This document shows, piece by piece, positions 57,881 through 64,000 of a stretch of 64,000 nt of DNA (its first letter is position 1; the number at the start of each line of letters is the position of its first letter). Both the position numbers and the translations under genes were made by a program. A model generated the notes under the pieces. The model was not told the origin of the DNA and did not search any database. It worked only from the letters and a program-made list of their open reading frames with translations. This DNA comes from Gibbula magus (Eukaryota > Mollusca > Gastropoda > Trochida > Trochidae). The stretch lies in NCBI GenBank assembly GCA_936450465.1, contig OW388296.1, forward strand, positions 30,667,638 to 30,731,637. Reading direction: 5' to 3'.

Positions 57881-58899
57881 CACACGCGAGTGTTAGCCAA
57901 CTTTGTGTCCGATATGATATATACTGTTTGTGAATGTGTTTGTGTAGAGTTTACAGATATATATCTCCAGATTTCCTTATTTTAATAAACGCATAATGTC
58001 AAACTTTAAAAAAAAATGTTTGTGATTCAGGTGCGTGGCATTCATTATTCACGGCATTTTCTTGAAACGATCCTTTTAGCACACGGCAAACTACAAACTT
58101 TTCCGTCATGAATTAAATTAAAATATTCAATATATCTCAGTTAATTTTCAATAATAATGAAGTTCCACAAATAAATTGAAATGTAAAAAAAATACCAGTC
58201 AAAAGCTGAGTTCATCACGGATCAATCGGCGAGTGTGAATGAAAACAAATTCATTTCCGAATCACTGATGAAAGTTTCTATTTTCTGTCAGGCCGTATCC
58301 ACAATTCAGACATAATATGAGTCATGAAACCTCTCAGATAAGTATCTTTCTACGAACAATATCATTATATCACATAATTAGTGTACATTTTAAAATTGTA
58401 GCATCATTCAGTTTGACAAACGAAGCACCCTGCAACTTTTACAACAGACATGCACTGAGCGGCTTTCCTCAATCCGATTGGTTGAATAGCGGGGGCTGTA
58501 TAACATTCATTTTGGAGCTTTATTGCGACGAAACGAAAGTAAAGTAATTTGTTCGAATAGTCTTGTATTAATTACGCATTTCATCTTACACTCGTTATGT
58601 AGGTAAGTTATTTGTACTATAGTGAAAGATAGTAAAATTACATAAGCAATTATATTCTATAATGTATATTGAAAAATTTATTTCGTAAAAAAATCTTTGA
58701 AACCACCCCCCTTATGATCGCAGGTTACCTGCACACAAGAGGAAGTTTGTGAGAAGTTTTTCCATACAAAACATTTCAGAATATTTCGCAGACACCATTT
58801 TATAATACCACCGTGATATATACTTTGCAACCAAGTGATAATTCGTATAATCAACATGTATTGTTATCACAAAACGATCTAGTACAGTTCGTACCGTGT

Positions 58900-59460
58900 T
58901 ACGTGTTACCGTGTCTCCTCACCTGTGGTTGTACAGGCGTACGTTCGCTAAGCGTGAACTCATTAGCGAGTGAGTGTTTACTCACCGGCCCGCGCGTGTC
59001 AGGTGTTAGTGCCTGTCAGGTGACGAGGGTGTTTGTACAGGCGTACATTCGCTAAGTGTGTTCACGTTAGTGAGTGAATGTTTACTCACCGGTTCTCGCG
59101 TGAGCTCCTTGGCGAGTGAGTGTCAACTCACCTGCTCTCGCCTGTCAGGTGACGAGTGTGTTTGTACAGGCGTACATTCGCTAAGCATGAACTCGTTAGC
59201 GAGTGGGTGTTTATTCACCGGTTCTCGCGTGTCAGGTGATAGTGTGTTTGTACGGACGTACATTCACCAAGCGTGAGTTCCTTAGCGAGTGAGTGTTAAC
59301 TCACCTGCTCTCGCCTGTCAGGTGACGAGAGTGTGTGGCAGGTGGTTAAGAGTTAAGTGATTAAGTGTACAGTCGTACACTCGTCAAGCGTGAACTCGCC
59401 TGTGAATAGGTTTCATTCATTGCCGTCTCGGGTTAACGAATTGAGTTACGCTTGGGGGTT
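58900..59460. repeat. GC-richer imperfect repeats (GTACAGGCGTACATTCGCTAAG)
   Basis: GTACAGGCGTAC followed by (G/A)TTCGCTAAG occurs near 58933, 59037 and 59166, with variants near 59250 and 59366. In between are GCGAGTGAGTGTTTACTCAC-type imperfect dyads and GCCTGTCAGGTGACGAG. Composition shifts abruptly from the AT-rich left flank. Confidence 0.8.
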
Positions 59461-59589
59461 CACTTTCTGTCTCACTCACTCGCATTAGTTGACGGTTTCA
59501 TCAGTGAGTGATGGCTCCGCCTGGGCCTTTCGCGGGTTTTTGTTGCCGATACGGGTTCCGCAAGTCGGCACTTAACGACCCGTTAGCCA

Positions 59590-59960
59590 TGCCGCTTGGC
59601 GGGTTATGCTTGCGTGTGAGCGTTCGCTCTCCGCCTTGCGAACGTTGACCTCAGTGTCGGGCTTGCTTGGGAGTGAGTGTTGTCTCTCGTTAGTCATGAC
59701 TTGATCCGCTTGCCGGGTTATGCTTGCGTGGGAGTGTTCGCTCTCCGCCTTGCGAGCGTCGATCTCAGTATCGGGCTTGCTTGCGTGTGAGCGTTAACTT
59801 TCGTTAGTCATGCCTTGACCCGCTTGGCGGGTTATGCTTGCGTGTGAGTGTTCGCTCTCCGCCTTGTGAGCGTCGACCTCAGGGACGAGCTTGATTGCGT
59901 ATGAGTGCTGACTCTCGTTAGTCATGCCTTAACCCGCTTGGTGGGTTATGCTCGCGTGTG
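59590..59960. repeat. 114-bp tandem repeat, about three to four units
   Basis: GGGTTATGCTTGCGTG (GGGTTATGCTCGCGTG in the last) recurs at 59601, 59715, 59829 and 59943, an exact 114-bp step. Units include GTTCGCTCTCCGCCTTG and a TCTCGTTAGTCATG phrase. Confidence 0.9.
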
Positions 59961-60199
59961 AGCGAGCCTTCTCCTGTCACCTAACCTTGCGGCTATGATT
60001 CTCCGATTCGCGGAGTTGATTGCAGGTTGTGTCAGAAGGTTGGGGTCCGTCCTCCGACACGCAAGTGTTGGCTCCCAGGATCGGGCTCGTCTGCGGTTGA
60101 GTGATACGTTCGCCAGCCCTATCCTTATGGCTTAGCGTCTTGTTACGCTGGCCCGTTGTGGGTGGGTCACAGGTTGCTATAGGGCGGTGGTGTTAACAT

Positions 60200-61920
60200 G
60201 TGAGGGTACGCCTTGCGAGTGAGTGTTACTCTCGCTAGCTTTCTACCTTGAGGGTCAGCGTCTCGCTACGCTGCCTTCCTCGTGAGTTGTGGTAGAAGTG
60301 TACGACTTGCGAGTTTCCTTGCGAGTGTGTGTACGTCTTGCGAGGTTCCTGGCGAGTGAGTGATACGCTCGTTAGCCTTCTATATAAGGATAAGCGTATC
60401 GTTACGCTGCCGCGTGAGTTGAGTAGCATGTGGGTTCATCCCTATGGAGTAAGTGTTACTCAGGCGAGCTTTCTATTTGAGGTTCAGCGTCTCACTACGC
60501 TGTCTTGTGTTAGGTTGTGCCTTACAAGCGAGTGTTACTCTCGCTAGCTTTCAACTAGAGGGTCAGCATCTCGCTGTCTGCCTCATGAGTTGTGTTAGCT
60601 TGTGAGTGCACGCCTTGCGAGTAAGTGGCACTCAGGCGAGCTTTCTATTTGAGGTTCAGCGTCTCAGTACGCTGCCTTGTGTTAGTTAGTGCCTTACAAG
60701 CGAGTGTTACTCTCGCTAGCTTTCAACATGAGGGTCAGCATCTCGCTGTCTGCCTCATTAGTTGTGTTAGCATGTGAGTGCATGCCTTGCGAGTAAGTGG
60801 CACTCAGGCGAGCTTTCTATTTGAGGTTCAGCGTCTCAGTACGCTGCCTTGTGTTAGTTTGCGCCTTACAAGCGAGTTTTGCTCTCGCTATCTTTCAACT
60901 TGAGGGTCAGCATCCCGCTGTCTGCCTCATGAGTTGTGTTAGCTTGTGAGTGTACGCCTTGCGAGTAAGTGTTACTCAGGCGAACTTTCTGTTAGAGGTT
61001 TAGCCTCTCACTACGCTGCCTTGTGTTGATATGAGCCTTACAAGCGAGTGTTACTCTCGCTAGCTTTCAACTTGAGGGTCAGCATCTCGCTGTCTGCCTC
61101 ATGAGTTGGGTTAGCATATGAAGGCACGCCTTGCGAGTAAGTGTTTCTCAGGCGAGCCTTTTAATTGAGGTTCAGCGTCTCAGTACGCTGCCTTGTGTTA
61201 GTTTGTCCCTTGCAAGTGAGTTTTCTTTGCGAATGAGTCTCACTCTCGCTAGCTTTCAACTTGAGGATCAGCATCTCGCTGTCTGCCTCATGAGTTGTGT
61301 CACCATGTGAGGGTACGCCTTGCGAGCGTACACCTTGGTGGGTTGTCTTGCGAGTGAGGGTTACTCTCGCGAGCTTCCTATTTGAGGGTCAGTGTCTCAC
61401 GACGCTTCCTGCCTTGTGAGTTGTGTTAGTATGTGAGGGTACGCCTTGCGAGCGTCCGCCGTGGGGCGGGTTGCATTGCGAGTGTGTGTTACTCACTCTA
61501 GCTTTCAACTTGTGGGTCAGCGTCTTGCTACGCAGCCTGTCTAATGAGTTGCATTAGAGTGTGAGGGTACGCCTGGCGAGTGTCCGCCTGTAGTGGGCGG
61601 GTTGTCTTGTGAGTGTTATTTTCGTTAGCTTTCAACTGGAGGATTACCGTCTCGCTACCTCGGGAGTTGTGTTAGCGTGTAGGGTACGCCTTGCGGGCGT
61701 ACGCCTCTGGTGCGGGTTGACTTGCGAGTGAGCTTCACTCGCGCCAGTTTTCAACTTGAGTGTCAGCGTCTCGCTACGCATGTCACCTTGTAAGTTGTGT
61801 TAGAATGAGAGGGTACGCCTTGGGAGCGTCTGCCTCTGGGGCGGGTTGCCTTGAGAGTGACAGTTACTCTCACTAGCCTTCGTCTTGCGACTTCCTTACC
61901 ATGAGGGTCAGCGTCTAGTT
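60200..61920. repeat. 172-bp tandem repeat and relatives
   Basis: GCGAGCTTTCTATTTGAG-like starts recur at 60464, 60636, 60808, 60980 and 61152, an exact 172-bp step. Each unit has two related halves: one with GTAAGTG(G/T)(C/T)ACTCAGGCGA, one with AAGCGAGTGTTACTCTCGCT. Flanking stretches to 61920 carry less regular versions (TGAGGGTACGCCTTGCGAG). No convincing protein frame runs through it. Confidence 0.85.
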
Positions 61921-62247
61921 ACGCGTGTTGCCTCTTGGGTTGATCGTGAGCCGTGTTAGCGTTTGAGGGTTTGCCTTGCGAACCTCCGCTCCTAGGCCTT
62001 GTGACCAACTTACCATGAAGGTTAGTGTCCCGGTTAGTGTTGGAGTGTACACTCTTCCACTTGTGAGGGTCCGTCTCAGGGGCTAGATGGGTTGCAAGGT
62101 TGTGTTGCGCCCTCCGTCTCGGATGCTAGCTTCTCTTCTAGTTGCACTCGTTTGCGGGGCCTCCCGTGCTCCTCTCTGCGGATAGGTCCTCATAGGGTGT
62201 TCGGGGCTTATACCCTCGCCTTCGCTGCCTCTTGCTGTCGTGGACAG

Positions 62248-63496
62248 ATGCGTAAGGTATGCACCGCTCTAATATCCTTGGTGGCCTCGTGCCTGGTTCG
62301 TTCCTCTGTGCAGACTAGCTCTGCAGGAGCCAGTTCCGATACCCCTCCGGGGGGACCTGCTCCGGAGCAACCCAAACGGACGTGTACACGAGAACCTGCA
62401 GGTCCTCAATCTTCACGCCTGGCTTGTATCAAAAAGGGGTTAAGGCGGAGCGGGTACTCTAAACGGGTGGCCAAGGCCATAGCAACAGCTCAACGGCCGA
62501 ACACAAGGAAGCTCTATGACTTCCAGTGGCGTGCCTTCGCCTCGTTCTGCGAGGAGCAGGGCTTTGAAGCGGAGGCGGCCTCACTGCCCCAGATTGCCGA
62601 GTACTTGGTGTACATGAGGAACGAGAGAGGGCTCAAAGCCTCCTCGATCAATACCAATCTGGCGGCGATCATGTCGGTAGTTCGCAAAGGCTCCCAGGGA
62701 CTCGACATCTCGGTTCTGAAGGGCCTGGTTAAGACCTTTCGTCAGGTCGACGGTCGACGCAAGCCTAGACCACCTGAGTGGGATCTGGCGATAGTGCTTG
62801 GGCACTTACGTTCAGATTTTTATGAACCCCTGTCGGATACCACCCTCCTTCGTCTCACTGTCAAGACGGCCTTCCTGGTCGCAATGGCCTCAGCTGCGAG
62901 GATATCAGAGCTCCACGCTCTTCACGCTGATCTTTTGAGGTTCGAGCGCCGAGACGGAGGGTCTGCAACGTTGGGCCTGGCCCCAGACTTAGTCTGTAAA
63001 AACCAGGCCACGGATGAGAGGGGAAGGACCTTTCTTATACCGTCATTAGGTCCTGAAACCGACTCGTCAGAGGTCACGGACCTTTCCCTTTGCCCTGTCC
63101 GCGTGCTCCGCATTTATGCAGAACGGACAAGGGGCATCAGACAAGGGAGGCGTCGGTTTTTTTCTGCCTCACTCACCACGGACTGTCAAGGAGCTTGACA
63201 GACGGGCTTTAGGGGTGTATCTGCGGTCAGCAGTAATCAACGCCTACAAGGCGGCTGACCTCCCTCCCCCGTCTCGCGCTAATCCCCACGAGATCAGAGC
63301 AGTATCTGCTACGATGGCTTTTCATTGCAACATCGCCGGGTCAGATATTCTGGCTGGATGTTTTTGGAAGTCGGGGTTGGTCTTTGCTGACCACTACTTA
63401 CGGGAAGTGTCCACAGAGGACTTGGCAGGTGTGTCAAGGTTGGGTCCTCAGGTGTTCGCCCAGCAGCGGACCGCGGCACCTCTTTCAGTCGTATGA
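62248..63496 (+). pseudogene. Tyrosine recombinase, DIRS-type, with one frameshift
   Basis: An integrase-like tyrosine recombinase that would cut and rejoin DNA through a Tyr intermediate. The frame is open from 62038; the first in-frame ATG is 62248. The N-terminal SAM-like core-binding domain shows NTRKLYDFQWRAFASFCEEQ and LPQIAEYLVYMRNERGL (about 62500-62640). The catalytic Arg I is in AARISEL (62899-62901). The HxxR pair is in PHEIRA (His 63287, Arg 63296), and the nucleophile is in DHYLRE (Tyr 63395-63397). The phrase LCPVRVLRIYAERT is typical of DIRS/Ngaro retroelement recombinases as I know them. The frame breaks at a run of seven T near 63156; the downstream part continues in the next frame to the stop after 63493. 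No reverse transcriptase is seen upstream. Confidence 0.85.
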
Positions 63497-63512
63497 CGGA
63501 ACGCACCTTACC

Positions 63513-63718
63513 CCTAGCGGGGGTGGGCGCATCCACACTGTTATGTACTTGTTTTGGTATTCACTTGGTTGTGTCAATAAAACTTGTTGTTATTATACTT
63601 GTGGTTGGTTGGTTTTTTGCCTATGAGTGCAGTTGTTAACCCAACCGGGGTATTTGCATGACAGCAGTACCAGGATTCTTACTCTACCCCCCCCCCCTAC
63701 TTAACGAGTGAGGGGCGG
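63513..63718 (+). repeat. 3' direct repeat, copy 1 (with AATAAA)
   Basis: Starts CCTAGCGGGGGTGGGCGCAT just after the recombinase stop and ends AACGAGTGAGGGGCGG. It includes a polyadenylation-type AATAAA near 63579 and a run of C. Nearly identical to copy 2, 283 bp downstream. Confidence 0.9.
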
Positions 63719-63795
63719 ACACATAGAGGTTGAGTGTAGGTTTGTCTTTTTTAGGACGGCGTCGACCTCTGTACACTCAATTTAAGAATCCGCGT
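63719..63795. other. Spacer between the direct repeats
   Basis: A 77-bp spacer with GAGGTTGAGTGTAG on the left and an imperfect complement within GACCTCTGTACACTCAA on the right. In Ngaro/PAT-type elements such a spacer (A2) repeats the 5' terminus; I could not find an upstream match. Confidence 0.4.
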
Positions 63796-64000
63796 CCTAG
63801 CGGGGGTGGGCGCATCCACGCTGTTATGTACTTGTTTGGTATTCACTTGGTTGTGTACAATAAAACTTGTTGTTATTATACTTGTGGTTGGTTGGTTTTT
63901 TGCCTATGAGTGCAGTTGTTAACCCAACCGGGGTATTTGCATGACAGCAGTACCAGGATTCTTACTCTACCCCCCCCCCACTTAACGAGTGAGGGGCGGA
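63796..64000 (+). repeat. 3' direct repeat, copy 2, runs off the window
   Basis: Matches 63513-63717 with a handful of single-base differences (TGTACAATAAAA versus TGTCAATAAAA; one T fewer in CTTGTTTGG). The window ends inside or at the end of the repeat. Confidence 0.9.

Overview
This is animal nuclear DNA, AT-rich and dominated by introns and transposable elements, with no bacterial-style gene packing. It most likely comes from a mollusc, probably a gastropod. A tRNA-headed SINE with a TTAAACCCCAACTCACTCAC-type tail occurs several times, and I associate it from memory with abalone-like gastropods. Penelope-like retroelements, (CCGTCCGT)n-type repeats and a DIRS-type tyrosine recombinase also fit a marine invertebrate. 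The species itself is inference. || The one host gene I can assemble is glucose-6-phosphate dehydrogenase (G6PD), the entry enzyme of the oxidative pentose phosphate pathway. It runs on the + strand from 12111 to at least 46443. Eleven coding exons join in perfect phase (1436 nt, 478 codons plus 2 nt) and cover the family from the initiator Met to just before the C-terminal tail. Intron 1 is about 19.6 kb. The terminal exon (about 30 codons) was not found and probably lies beyond the window or past a very long intron. || Region by region. 1-1.3 kb: a fold-back repeat rich in CRE motifs (TGACGTCA). 1.3-5.0 kb: a nest of elements, with a TA-flanked MITE inside a LINE tail inside a Penelope-like element, plus a second Penelope end in head-to-head orientation. 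5-12 kb: dispersed repeats, including three evenly spaced GTCACGTGAC-type boxes. 12.1 kb: G6PD start. 12.2-31.8 kb: intron 1, carrying SINEs, TA-, TTAA- and TAA/TTA-flanked DNA elements, a 3.4 kb TA-flanked element with a psq-type helix-turn-helix fragment, and large palindromes. 31.8-46.4 kb: the rest of G6PD, with introns holding (ATC)n arrays, an eight-copy 156-bp array starting exactly at a splice donor, and arrays of nuclear-receptor half-sites. 46.4-57.6 kb: dispersed repeats, a 2.3 kb TTAA-flanked element packed with a GTTACACCACTGA motif, and a 32-bp minisatellite. 58.9-64 kb: a compositionally distinct, GC-richer block of short tandem families with 114-bp and 172-bp periods, leading into a frameshifted tyrosine recombinase gene and two near-identical 3' direct repeats. 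|| The most unusual parts are the recombinase block at the right end, the 156-bp array locked to a G6PD splice site, and the strong enrichment of CRE octamers carried by fold-back repeats. All positions come from reading the sequence. Family names for transposons rest on termini, target duplications and short motifs, not on database searches.
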